Source: Microbotryum silenes-acaulis (Eukaryota; Basidiomycota; Microbotryomycetes; Microbotryales; Microbotryaceae). Taken from it: DNA of 64,000 nucleotides. The notes beneath the pieces are model-generated. The model was not told where the DNA came from. It was given only the letters and a program-made list of their open reading frames with translations, and searched no databases. Position numbers and translations under genes: made by a program. Location: positions 496,001 to 560,000 of the forward strand of contig QPFY01000014.1 of the NCBI GenBank assembly GCA_003665825.1, given 5' to 3'. Of the stretch, positions 47,154 to 58,276 are shown piece by piece. How positions within the stretch are numbered: position 1 is the stretch's first letter; the number at the start of each line of letters is the position of its first letter.

Positions 47154-48612
47154 TCACACCGACGCACCACCATCGACGGGGATGACGGCTCCCTGTGGAA
47201 GAACCAGAGAGCACACTTCGTTTTAGCTCGAAGAAAACGCGGGACGTGCAGCCAAAAACGCCCGATTCTTCTCAGACGTACGGTGACGTAACTACTCTCC
47301 ACGCTCAGTAGGAACGCAATGACGTGGGCGACCTCCCGTGCTTCTGCGATTCTCTTCATCGGGACCGAGGCGGTGGCTTCGGCTTCGGTCTGGTCGACGA
47401 TGTCGCTGGAAAAATGGTCGTGGAACGAAGGCGTCGAGACGAACCCGGGTGCGACGACGTTTGTGCGGATGTTGTAGGCCGCGTATTCGAGAGCGAGAGA
47501 ACGGGAGAAGCCCAGCAGAGCGTGCTTGCTGGCGCACTGTAGAAGTGCCCGGGCGGGGTGTGGGTCCCAGGAAAGTCAGCACAAGGGAGAAGCGTTAGCC
47601 TCGCGTCTGGGAGCTCACATAGGCCGTGGACTGGACAGTCCCCCGCAGACTTGCCGTCGATCCGACATTTCTGAATCAATAACAGACGTCCAACACTTCA
47701 GTATGGCCGAGGCACGACCCCACAGCCGAGCAACGAACGCCTCCATTGCTCACACAATAGCATAACCCCCGACGGGGGCCTGCCAGTCTTCTCCCTGTTG
47801 CATGATGGGCGCGATGAATGCTTGACAAAACGAGTAGGCCCCCTTGACGTTGACGTCTAGCATCTTGGTCATCAGGTCGGCCGGAGCTTCGTGGGCCAGC
47901 GGAGACGGCAATTGGACGCCTGAAAATTGAGACGACACAAATTGAGATTCAGTGTCCGAATCCGGATCAGAGCACTTTCGCGCTTCGAGGGCCAGTTGAT
48001 GCCACACCAGCGCAGTTGACGAGCCCGTCCAGTCTCTTGAAGGTGCCGTAGAACTTTCTCACCAGCTTGACGACGGCCTCGTGATCTGTCTCGGATCCAT
48101 TACGAGCGATCGGCGGCGAGTGAGTTTTCGGCAAGTTTTGATCGCGCCAAGCTCGGCAAGAGCAGTCAGCGGCGAGATCAAGATATACCGGGTGACGCAC
48201 CCGTGACGTCCATGGTCGCGAAAACGACGTCGATCTTGCTGCCTGTGGCCTGGATCAGCTGACACGTCTCGGAGCCCAGCTCGGCGTCGATGTCGGTCAG
48301 CGCGAGATGGGCCCCGAGGGAGGCGAGATGGATGGCTGTTGCTCTCCCAATCCCGGACGCCGCCCCTGCAGTAGTGGCTCACACGTGAGTGAACTGGTCA
48401 TCGCGGCTCCACCTCACCTCGTACGCACCCGTGACGATGTAGGTCCGTCCACGCAGCGAAGACGGCGGCCCCATCGACGTCGTTGAAGACCAGCCCGACT
48501 GTCCCGTCGCCCCGGACGATCCACTCGGGGTAGGTGCAGGTGGCGGCAGTGGCGGTTCAGGTCCTTCGTTCGTCATGGCCGGTCCAGCAAAGAAGTTGTA
48601 GATGCTCGACAT
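47154..48612 (-). CDS. Short-chain dehydrogenase/reductase (classical SDR)
   Basis: An NAD(P)-dependent oxidoreductase; the substrate is not predictable. The ATG is at 48612 (MSSIYNFFAGPAMTNEG), followed by a Pro-rich leader before the Rossmann fold. Motifs, joined over short introns, are TYIVTGAASGIGRATAIHLA, ALTDIDAELGSETC (the acidic residue after beta-2 suggests NAD preference), DGLVNCAG, DVNVKGAYSFCQAF, VGSTASLRGTVQSTAYCASK (the catalytic Ser plus YxxxK, with Tyr and Lys on different exons), LEYAAYNIRTNVVAPGFV, PMKRIAEAREVAHVIAFLL, and finally GAVIPVDGGASV ending at 47154. It converges on CWH43, with 176 bp between stops. The Tyr codon ends one exon at a GTGAGC donor and CASK begins the next. 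Confidence 0.88.
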
Positions 48613-49503
48613 GGTTGCGGGATTTCGCGGTGGTTCGCTTTCAGCGAGACGACGACCGGCGCCAAGCCTCGCGCACGAGGAACGGGAATAGCCGGCGCGT
48701 CTCGGGGAAGAATAAGTGTGAGATCTATTGCAGCTTTTGCCCGCGTCAAATCAAATAGTAAGGGCCACATTTGGGAGGTCTCCCAGTCTCCCCAAAGTTA
48801 TACCGCTATGTGGCTGAACATGGCGTGGCCATCGATCAAAGCTCAACATCTGATCTACTACATTTTCGAACGTCTGAACTCGATAACCCTCCCCTTGCTT
48901 CAAGCAAGTTCGCGGACGCTTCACTCTTGAGTCTTGCGGCCCCCACCCCCACTCAGTACGAAGCCGGCCCGGATCGCGGATCCGAGTCGCCGTCGCGCCT
49001 GGCAGCCGAGTAGTACGGCCTCTGTCGCCCCTGCATACGAGTAATATTGCACAGCTAGACCTGGCGGACACAATTAGTACTGGAGCCCTTTCCCTTTTTC
49101 TTGGTCCGTAATTCTCATTTTGCCGCGAATTTCTGGCGTGCCTCGGTTGGCCACCGAGCAACCTCGCGTACGGGTTTGTCATTCACCCCGATAACCGGCT
49201 CAATTCGACTTGATCGGTGGGTACTCCAGGCATCGGGCAGGCGGCGAATGTCCGCCAAGAGCAAGGTAGCCGATTGTATTCGAATGCATCCCACGGCAGG
49301 TGCAAACACGTTGGTCACGTGTACGGGGACGGTAGCCCCTATCAACCGCAGAATATCCGGGAGCTCCTGGCACAGAAGCATCACCGTTCAATTTCGAATT
49401 AACACAAAATGAAGGTCGAAAATTTCATGACCTGTTTTCAATGTCCATGACCACGTCTCTCCTCCCACCTCCATGCTCGCAAGAGAAAGGACTGCGTGCG
49501 AAA
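48613..49503. other. Spacer with dispersed repeat copy 2
   Basis: It holds the SDR promoter, the repeat copy at 48738-48992 and about 500 bp with no conserved frame before the 3' end of the permease-family gene. Confidence 0.45.
48738..48992 (-). repeat. Dispersed repeat, copy 2
   Basis: Reverse-oriented copy of the element at 28440-28760; on this strand's complement the blocks GATCCGCGATCCGGGCCGG, GAGTGGGGGTGGGGGC, TTGCTTGAAGCAA, TTCAGACGTTCGAA, CGCCATGTTCAGCCAC, ACTGGGAGACCTCC and TTGACGCGGGC appear in the same order and spacing. Confidence 0.75.
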
Positions 49504-51195
49504 TCTAAGCCAGCGCGGGTCCGGAACGAAGCGTGCCGAGGTCATCGCCGTAGTACGACCCGTTGCCCTTGGATTGGGGCTGGACGCCGTTCTTGAACGT
49601 ACTCCAGTCCTTGAGGATCCTGTGGGGTCGAAAAGGGAAGCGTTAGCATCATCATCGTCAGATGTACGGCTCGTCTCGAAAGTAACGAGGGAAGCGAGTC
49701 CAGCTCCGAGCAAAAAGGGGACTGACATATCAACAACGGGCTTGCCGGCGATGTACAGATTCTGCAAAGCCGGCTCAAAGCCACCTTGATTTGCGACAAA
49801 AGCATCGTATGCGGTCACGTTGCCTGATTGGTCCACCATTCTCGGGTCAGCGACACTCAAACGGCCGGGGCCGGGGCGTGTGTAGACTGAAGCAACTGAC
49901 CTGGGGGAGCTCGGTCAAAGTCGGAGCACGTGCGGAGGATGATGACCCGAGCATAGTCCAGAAGACCCGCCTTAGTGGCTGCAGAAGCACAAAATAAAGG
50001 GAGAGCGGACTCAAGGGGTCAGCACGGAGTGCACAGTCTCTGCACTCCACGACGACCGGAAAACCCACCTCGGACCATACTCTCGAGCGTAGCGTTGTCC
50101 TCCTGGGCCGTGGTGGTGTACTTGCCGGTACCGTTGGTGAGCAAAGCCGTGTAGTTGCCAAAACTCTCGCTCAACAACGTTCCGGCATAGTAGACGTCGG
50201 ACGTCGCGACGTCGCCGAGAATGACCTGAGGGGGCTGGTTCGCTGGAGCGTAGTCGAATTTTTGTCGGTACGCCTGCGCCGTGGTCGAGTCGTTGAGCGT
50301 GACGCCCTTGGCCGCGTTGTAGGCTTTTGCGAGGAGGCTGGGGCAGGATGCACAAAACCGATCGAGTCAGCGATGGGGGCAAGGGAGGTGAGGCTCGACC
50401 TTTTCCTCCGGGAGGGACTCACTTCGTGTTGACCTCAAAGAGTTCGGTGCCGTACAGGTCCTTGGTCGCGGACAATTGACCGGGGCCAGCGGTGTTTTGC
50501 ATCCAGTAACCCGTTGTCCAGTTGCTGGGCATCTGACGGGCGTCCAGCTCGTACTCCAGAGCGACCTGGACGGCAAAACGAGCGAAAGCGGCCGATCCGA
50601 GCGTGCCCGCATAGGGGTTGACCCCACCGATGCCGGCGATGAGGAAGTACGTCTGCTGCAAGCAGAAAAGGGGCGAGAGCGCCAGGGCCATCATACTGGC
50701 TGCGGCGTTGATTTCGGCCTCACCCGTCGTCATGATGCAGACGTCGTACTCGTCGTTGCAGGCGACGTAAGGGTACAGCGGGGACAAGCCGACGACCGAA
50801 ACGTCTGTAAGGGCGAGGGGCCGAAGCCATGATTAGAAAACGGAAGAAATGGGCGAGGGGTGGGTCTCATGATGAAACGCACTGTGGACGAGCTTCATCG
50901 GTTTGATCCACACCGCGCGCTCAGGTGCAAACTGTTTTGGGAAGTGCGAAGATTCGGTGAAGCCAATGCGGCAAGGGTGATGACCGGTCAGCACCGGACT
51001 GAGATCGAAATCGATATCTCCAAGGATCATGTCGAGACTCACCATCGAAATGATCATGACTTTGGGCGTGAGGAGATTTTGCTTGCCGTGACGAGCCTCG
51101 AGCGAGCTTTTTGAAACCGGTGCCGGGGCAGCGATCGCGAGGCCTGCGAACAGGAGCGCGGCGGCGACCGAGACGTTGCGGAGCTTGGACAACAT
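49504..51195 (-). CDS. Secreted purine nucleoside permease (NUP) family protein
   Basis: The start at 51195 gives a signal peptide (MLSKLRNVSVAAALLFAGLA, cleavage after AIAAPAP). Supported exons are 51195-51043, 50931-50883, 50804-50423 and 50337 onward, then further exons to the TAG at 49504. Family landmarks are PKVMIISMFAPERAVWIKPM, LSPLYPYVACNDEYDVCIMT, TTGEAEINAAASMMALALSP, YFLIAGIGGVNPYAGTLGSA, FARFAVQVALEYELDARQMP, LLSESFGNYTALLTNGTGKY and AGLLDYARVIILRTCSDFDR. The fold relates to nucleoside phosphorylases, and some family members have been linked to purine nucleoside transport in yeasts. Here a signal peptide and no membrane span point to a secreted or periplasmic protein, so a transport role is doubtful. 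Several N-glycosylation sites are present. Confidence 0.83.
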
Positions 51196-52238
51196 GGCGC
51201 GGACGATGGAATTGGTGGGTCTTGAGCAAGACTCCGAGGACAGGTATGGGACGGAGGTAAAGAAGGATCAGCGTGCCCCCACGCTCTGTCCATCGAGTAG
51301 GTCCTCGCGCTCTCACTTATCGGTGCCCGATGGAGCCAGATGACCTATTCCGGGCATGATCGTCTTTTGCGACCACACCGGCCTATCTGACCGGCGGCGG
51401 CGGCGCGCGGGTGCTCGCCGCGTGGGATCGCCGCCAGCAATTCGACTCGGTGAGACATTTTCTTTTTCGCCACCAACGCACTGCGCTTTTCGCATGAACA
51501 AGACTATCGAAATTTTTCTCCCTAGGTGTTCGAGTGCACCTAGGTGATAGCAGTCTTGACAAATTCAAGTAGACGCTTGGATGCTCGGGCTTCGTCGGAG
51601 TCGCGAATAAATTTGTGTGACGGGCGCGGGACGACAGCGCGACAGCGACCCGTCTGCATTGGGACACTGCCGCCAGCTGCCGGAAATGCCCCTTATCAAG
51701 ACGGACTCGTCCCCGAGATTTCGATTTGTGATCACGAGCGATACCTGCCCAACTTGGTAGGCTAGGTAGGGAGGTCAGCTTGAACCCGCGTTACTGTCAA
51801 GCTCAGAGTCATGCTATCCGTCAGATCGTGAACCAATCCGCGGTGGGCATCGGAGCTGGCCAATCGGCCGACTTTCGTCGGAGGCCGAGGTCATGCAGGC
51901 GCTCCTGCGCACCAATCAGACTTCTACTTGCAAAGTTCTCGGTAGAAAACGAGGCGCCTACCTACCTACCCAGGTAGCCCTCATAACCACGAAGACACTT
52001 TCACATGATAAGACACCTTTAACTCTACTCCATCCGAGCGACCAAAGAGGATTGGTTGCTCGAGCTCGATAGTCTCCACCGACTCGCCCTTAGCGCCTCG
52101 AAGAATTGGGAGACTCGAGTCGGCCGAGGTACATTGCAGTCATTTTCTTTCCGTTCACTTCATTTGTCGTTTTTTGATGCAAATTCTGCGGAGAATCTAT
52201 GATGCTATAACGGTTACATATTGTGTGCTGTCCATCAT
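51196..52238. other. Spacer without a supported gene
   Basis: A 1-kb region between the permease-family promoter and the 3' end of the thioredoxin-like gene. It contains an 8-bp-arm inverted repeat CCTAGGTG/CACCTAGG at 51521-51544. No conserved frame, tRNA or large repeat is seen. Confidence 0.4.
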
Positions 52239-52908
52239 TCAGGCTTGATCCTTGGCGAAGCCGGCGAGGGCGCGCTGCAAAAGCCGAGAAAAAAAGTGAT
52301 TAAAGAGGCGGTGGTCAGTACAATCGAGTTGAATGTAGTGCCGTCTAGGCACACCGACTCGCCTCGAGAGCGGCATAGTTGTCGCCCTTGAACTCGGCCT
52401 TGACTTGGCCGTCCTTCAGGAAACGGAAGGTGTGGTTCTTGACGCCCGATGCCATGCCGATATCCTGCAGAGACGGGAGAATAACTCAGTCGCGTGTCAT
52501 CGAATCTGATACGATGTCGCAGGCGTGTCGTACCTCGTGGTCATTGATATCGACCTTATAGAACTTGACGTTGGCAAAGCTCTTGGACGACGAATAGCCG
52601 TCGAACTTGGGCGCCAGCGTTTTACTGCCGAGCCGCACGTCGAGGTGAAGAAGACTTAGCTCGCTTCCTACTCCAAGTTCTGCGTGAACTGGCACTAGTC
52701 GTGATGGACTTACGACGCCTCGTCCCAGGGGGCGATGAACTGGATCGCCGTCAAGCCCGAGGCACCGACCTGATTTGCAGCCGAAGTCGTTCAAGGTTTG
52801 TCAGCACCGTGTTCCTCTTGGAAATTCAAGTGACTTGGGGCGATGGGAGAGCCCAGAGCTTACAATCTCCTTGTACTGGGCTTCGCTCTTGATCGATTGC
52901 ACAGGCAT
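52239..52908 (-). CDS. Thioredoxin-fold protein lacking the CxxC active site
   Basis: Exons 52908-52864, 52769-52714, 52624-52534, 52464-52363 and 52274-52239 total exactly 110 codons, the usual thioredoxin length. MPVQSIKSEAQYKEIV matches the N-terminal strand/helix, and LTAIQFIAPWDEASKTLAPK aligns with the active-site region (W-C-G-P-C-K in thioredoxins), so both Cys are replaced: Asp and Ser occupy their places. The rest is normal: KFYKVDINDHEDIGMASGV, the HTFRFLKDGQVKAEFKGDN segment in the place of the cis-Pro loop (no Pro visible there), and ALAGFAKDQA. A redox role is unlikely; a structural or binding role, as in some thioredoxin-like scaffolds, is inferred. The last intron appears to use a GC donor (GAG|GCGAGT). 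Confidence 0.82.
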
Positions 52909-54336
52909 CTTTGGCGGCGTTGATTTGTGTTGTGACGTTCTGGGATGGAGACACCGATCGCCATCGAGGCGGAGAGGATACAACGGCGTCATGATATGGA
53001 GAGTCAGTTGGTGTCACTCGAGGTCGTAGGCACTGCTGTGGGACAAGATCGCTGGCGAGTCGAAGTGGGACCCGGGCGGCGTCTGGCGCGGAAGGGAGCG
53101 CACACCCCCACATTTGGGGTCCCCACGTCAGCCTCCCTCCGCCTGCGCCAATATCGATGTGGCGCAGGCTCAAGGCAGTGGCCAGAGTAGACCCTGGGGT
53201 GCACGCTCGTCGAAAAATGTTTTTTGGATGTTTGGGCCCATTCGAAGAGGTCTGCGCGGCCTAGTCACTCAATTCGAGTGTGGCGCATGACGTGGTCGCG
53301 TGACCCACTTCCGCCAACCGTGGCGCATTCGCCCGGGTTCCACGGCCTACGGCACGTGCCAAGGCTGTGTTGAGGAAGGGCCAAGTACCGCGAGGGCTCA
53401 GTCTTTGGGCGTGTGCACTCACTGGGTGGGGTGCGTGGGTGTGCGAGGGGAGCTTGGCAATGAGGGCAGGGGTGGATCTAGGATACGTGTGGTGGGAGGA
53501 GGAAAAGCCACGGCGGCGCTAGCGGGGTGGGATGCGTGCTCGTGTGAGGTCATGTGGGGCGAAGGGGGCGGCTTACTCGGCACGACGGACTGACAGTGCA
53601 TACACGCAGGTGCTGAACGTGCCTGAGCAACCATTGGCGGTGTCGTCCAGCTTAGGTAAACGCACGCAACACGCAGCACGTAGGCACAGTTACTTGAGTT
53701 CAAGTATTTCTTTGATTGCAGCCATCACGGATACCGGCGCACTCAGAGGCTAGGACGAATACTGGACCGGTCCGTGCTCGGCCGACGGCGCCCCAGAGTT
53801 CAGCGAACTACACGATCGCCACAAGTACTAGTTCATGGTCGAGTAAGTGGGAGTTGTTCCTCGCCCTCATTCTCCTCGAGCCTCGTAGACCCGATACCTG
53901 ATGAGCGTGGTTGACTGTCTGAGAGGTAAGCCCTCTTGCCCTTCCGCCCGTTCAGGCGTGACGCTTTTGCTGCAGGCCGATCAGCCGACGGAGACGGTTT
54001 TAGTGCGGACGCGTGAGCAAGAGCCTCTTCTTGTGGCACGACGATCGGAGACAGCAGGAGTGGTATACCATCCCCCTGCTCCGATCTAGACATCCAGATC
54101 GAGGAGTGCTGGATTGTGAGGCCTGTGCGAAATACAAGGGCCATCAACGACGCTGGGCCTCAGATGTCCAACTCACTGGCTCAGGGGCTAGCAAAAGGAC
54201 CGAGCGCCGCGGCTCCTTTCGCACGATGACGACGGGTCATTCAACTCGAGCCCGCCGACGCCCTTAGCTCTCAGCTCAGTCGCACACTTTCGTACACCTT
54301 ACATCTACCACAAAGATAGCTGATCCTACAATTCCC
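52909..54336. other. Spacer without a supported gene
   Basis: A 1.4-kb region between two divergent genes. Both strands have several short frames of biased composition but none with conserved motifs. It contains a perfect hairpin at 53142-53168 and several TGGCGCA motifs (53160, 53282, 53321). Confidence 0.4.
53142..53168. repeat. Short perfect inverted repeat
   Basis: CCTGCGCCA, a 9-nt loop, then TGGCGCAGG. The same TGGCGCA core recurs within 160 bp downstream, so it may be a binding-site pair rather than a terminator. Confidence 0.6.
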
Positions 54337-55815
54337 ATGGCTACCTCACCAGATAAGCTCAAGGAGCTCGCCCCAGTGCGAGACGAGCGGGGCGGCATCG
54401 AGGGCGGACCGCAACGAACGATCCACGCCGCACGATGGGACGACCTGGTCGGTTGTGAACAAAGTCGCGCTGTTTCCAGCCAGCTTCTGGCACATGAACA
54501 CTGATACTCCCCTTCATTCGCGTCTTTAGGGTGGCACGTCGACCCTAACGCAAGGACTTCGCGCCCTGCAGACCCTCCTCGCCTTCATCCTGCTATGCAT
54601 TTACCTCTCCCTCGCCGGCTTCCAACGCGACCATTCCGTCGGCCCAAGCTTCCTCGTCATATTTGCCTTGATGATCATCGTCTCCGCCACGCTGCACTCG
54701 ATGGTACTGCGTAAGTCTCAGCACGTGCCCGGACTCGAGCGTGCGGACCTGGGTCACCTGTACAAGGCTGACTTGCGAAGTGGATGCCGGGCAACGATCG
54801 CTCCCGGATCGCAGTCGGGGTGGCCCTCTACTCGGACAACGTACGCCTCTTTCGGTCCATGGCCCGTGGGATGCGAAAAATTCGAGTCGCCATGATCGTC
54901 AACACGAATCAAGTCATTTGGATCTTTATGGCGATGTGAGAATCACCCTTCTCACTTTGGTCCACCGCCTGGCGGCTGACCCCTCCGCATTCCCTCCCAC
55001 CCGACGGCCACAGGGTTTCTGCTACGGCGTCGACGCGGGCAGGCGGATGCAAGAACCCTGCTCTGGACGAACATGCCCGTGACGAGGCCTACACGGCCTT
55101 GTTGCCACCTTTTTGCCGCAACAAGCGCGCAGGCGCGGTTTTCTTTTGGCTCCTCTTCAGTTGAGTCTGACGCGGCGGAGTCGCGGAGAGGGGCTTGAAC
55201 CCCCAGAGGCTGACGATTTGGATCTTCCTTATTTCCCTCATACGGTCATGATACAATTCTAACCTTCTTTCAGTTACTTGGTGTGCTTCCTTGGGCATTA
55301 CGATCGCCTCTTGGTATCGAGCTCGTCGGCGCCCGCAGAGCCAAGCTTTCCCCAGCGTCCCAGGCGTTCACGAGCCTCCGATCGACCTCGAACGAGAACC
55401 TCCCTTCGAGTCACCGTACGACGTCGCTATGATGGAGCGGCAAACCGTGATCCAAAGTGATGGAACTCCGAGCACTGCCCGCGTCTACGAACCCAATCAC
55501 GACTACCAAGTCCTTAACGGCGTGTACGAAAGCTCCCAGGTCGTCGTTCCGAGTGATGCGGGCCATTCCTCGATGACGGCTATTACCAACACTGGCATGT
55601 CCAGGTTCGAGAACAGCATGACGAATGTGATGAGTCCGGGGACGACGCTGGTTTCGGGGCGTTTGAGCTCCCAAGTGTACGGCGGTGGAAAGGATCCGTT
55701 CGTGGATCAAGCGAGGGAGGAACGAAGTCATCTGACTTACCAGGATCCGTACGAGATGGCCAGAGCCTCGATCGACATGACCGAGGGTCTTCATCAGCAT
55801 AGGACTCCGTATTGA
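54337..55815 (+). CDS. Small multispan membrane protein, function unknown
   Basis: The ATG at 54337 (MATSPDKLKELAPVRDERGG) starts exon 1 (to 54447); exon 2 (from 54530) has two membrane spans (LQTLLAFILLCIYLSLAGF and SFLVIFALMIIVSATL). Exon 3 (about 54781-54935) contains GVALYSDNVRLFRSMARGMR and a third span (VAMIVNTNQVIWIFMAM); the last exon has a fourth span (around LGITIASWYRARRR) and a long cytosolic tail ending QHRTPY at 55815. Topology and size resemble small four-span fungal plasma-membrane proteins (MARVEL-like), but I cannot name the family. The exon 2 donor and the exon 3/4 junction are unresolved: the best splice pair at 54936/55265 reads a different frame in exon 4 than the long open one. 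Confidence 0.55.
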
Positions 55816-56300
55816 AGAGGGAGAAAGAGAAGGGAGGGAGCGAAGGGCCAATGAAGCTTGAATGTGACGAAGAAGAACCGATTATAGATACGTCGTAGTG
55901 CGACTGAGCAGTGTCAAGAAATGTGCACGGCAGTGGCGCGAAGTGTCCCTTCATGATCGTCCTCTGCCATAGAATGAGGGTTTCGCCCCCGAAATTACTG
56001 TAACCATACTTCACATAGCTCCATCTAGCGGCGAACGACGTACAATTTCGAGAAGATAAAAGCAGCAGCGCCACGTCGAACCGAAGCCGAGACCAGTCAC
56101 GTAGTAGTCACGTGCTCTTCTCGGGCGGCGCATTTCGCAGTCGCGCCTCCGCTGCTGACGTCCTTCTGCCCATCAACATCGCCGAGACACGGCGCATACT
56201 AGCTCCCACCTGCTTTTACTGAGGCACTCTAGCAAAGTCGAACAAAGCGCCGTTTGTCGGTACCTATTAGGTTCTCGACCTTTTCATTTGGCTCAATACG
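55816..56300. other. Spacer upstream of NCS6
   Basis: About 480 bp with the 3' flank of the membrane protein gene and the NCS6 promoter. It has a CACGTAGTAGTCACGTG-like pair of CACGTG-half motifs near 56097-56112. No gene is supported. Confidence 0.4.
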
Positions 56301-57864
56301 ATGGCCCCCTGCGCCTTGTGCCCTCCTGGCGATGCCCTTCCGCGACGAGCGATCCTGCGACGTCCCAAGACGCTGCAACCCGTCTGCAAGGAATGTTTCT
56401 TCGTCGTCTTTGAAACCGAGATCCACCATACGATCCTCGGATACGGACAGGCCGAACGTAACGACAAGGGCAAAGGGAAGGCCCTTTTCAAGCGAGGCGA
56501 GAGGGTCGCCATCGGCGCGAGTGGTGGCAAAGGTCCGTTCCTCTACCTGAATGCCGATGCATTAGTTGATACCGCCTTATGTTGTAGCTTACCGCTTTTA
56601 CTCCCCTTTCCCGGCTCAGATTCAACGGTGTTGGCGCACATCATGAAGGTGCTCAACGATCGCTACGACTACGGGCTCGACCTGTGCTTACTCTCGATCG
56701 ACGAAGGAATCAGTGGATACCGGGATGCTTCCTTGGATGTGCGTTCTCAGCTCATCTGATCATAAAGATATCAATGTGCAGCTCTGACGACCGATGTTCT
56801 GGCTTGATTTCCGCGAGCGAGCAGACCGTTAAAAGAAATGCCGTACAGTACGACTTGCCCCTCAAGATTCTCTCTTACAAGGAGCTTTACAATGGTTGGA
56901 CGATGGACAAGGTGGTCGCTGAGATCGGGAAGAAGGGCAATTGTATGTTTTCTCACAACCTTTAACTTTAGTCCCAGAAGTTTAGGACCTAATCAGAGAG
57001 ATCTTCTCTATCCTCCGCCGTGCAGGCACCTACTGTGGAGTGTTCCGACGCCAGGCTCTGGATCGAGGCGCCCATCTCTTGACCGTCGACCATGTTGTAA
57101 CGGGTCACAACGCTGATGATGTCGCCGAGACCGTCCTGATGAATGGTGAGCTAGACTAGACGCGACGTCAACGCCTGACTCCCAGCTGATTGCCGATACT
57201 TCCGGATACTCATAGTTCTGCGCGGCGACATTGCTCGAGTTGGGCGGTGTACGGCGATCACAACGGGTGGTGATCCATCTTCATCAGCTGAAGCCACGGA
57301 CGATGATCCGAACGACGACGACGCCGAGGGCGGCAAATCGCTGAGCTCGCTGCTGCCTTCGACAATCAAGCGCTCCAAGCCGTTTAAATACACGTACGAG
57401 AAGGAGATCGTTCTATACGCCTACTTCAAGAAGCTGGACTACCACTCGACGGAATGCATCTATTCCCCGACGGCGTATCGTGGGTATGCGAGGGCGCTGG
57501 TCAAGGATCTTGAGGCGGTGCGCCCGAGCAGCATCATCGATTTGATCTATTCGGGCGAGATGATGGCGCAGAGCATGTCCCTCAAGGGGCGGCGTGTTGG
57601 AGGCGATTGGAGTGGGAAGGAGGGGGAGCTGATGGGGTATAAAAAGCTCAAGGGATGTGCGGGCCGACAAGTGCAACGTGAGTCGACCGTTCGGGATTTC
57701 CGGTCTCGCTACACGAAATTGATCAAGGTGTCGTGCTGCTGCGATCCTCCACAGAGAATTGCTCCAAGTGCAACTCACTCTCCTCTCAGCCGTTATGCCA
57801 GGCCTGTCTGCTATTGGAGAGTCTCAATCAAGGTGTCGCCAAGGTCGAGCTCTCGGACCGGTAG
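56301..57864 (+). CDS. NCS6: Cytoplasmic tRNA 2-thiolation protein 1 (Ncs6/Ctu1)
   Basis: With Ncs2 and the Urm1 sulfur carrier it adds sulfur to wobble uridine-34 of tRNA-Lys, -Glu and -Gln in the cytoplasm. Exons 56301-56532, 56620-56738, 56825-56942, 57026-57145, 57216-57677 and 57755-57864 give 386 residues (yeast 359). Visible motifs are the N-terminal Cys cluster ([23 protein letters not shown]), the PP-loop [50 protein letters not shown] (the C-x2-C pair used in catalysis), [28 protein letters not shown], and a C-terminal zinc-binding [21 protein letters not shown] short acidic insert ([12 protein letters not shown]) follows the RGDIAR motif. Stop at 57862-57864. Confidence 0.94.
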
Positions 57865-58148
57865 CGCCGAAATCTTCCAACTTCAAGCTTAGTCGGTGCC
57901 CGATATGATCACTGCCACATGTCGCACCACGCCAATCTAGGGTCTTAGATATCGTCTCGTCTTTGGCTGTAATATCGAAATCTTGTTGTTCAGATCAGCG
58001 TTAGAGAAATGACTGCTTGTGAAATGCATTGCAAATTCTTGGTGATCGACCTGGGTTAAAAGGTGAATTTGAGCACAATTTGACATTTCGGACGCGACTG
58101 GTGCGATGGCAGTCGCACTGCGCGAGGTGTGACGCGTCGCGACCCGTG

Positions 58149-58204
58149 CGACCCAACTTTCACCCCAACTTCACCCCAACTTCACTTCAACTTCACCCCT
58201 CTTC
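58149..58204 (+). repeat. Short tandem repeat (CAACTTCACCC) in the RFC leader
   Basis: About four copies of a 10-12 bp unit (CCCAACTTTCACC, CCAACTTCACC, CCAACTTCACTT, CAACTTCACCCC), starting about 130 bp upstream of the RFC start codon. It lies in the NCS6-RFC spacer (57865-58276), where no other feature is seen. Confidence 0.75.
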
Positions 58205-58276
58205 CACCACCTCTCACACCCGACCCCCGACATCTCACGCCCTGCACTCGTACCAAGATACATCTCAACCGAGAAC

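Noticed and set aside
55278..55460. Alternative frame in the last exon of the four-span protein
   Set aside because: It fits the exon 3 splice phase but gives an Arg/Ser-rich tail of 60 codons, whereas the other frame is open for 174 codons with ordinary composition. Left as unresolved in the gene entry.
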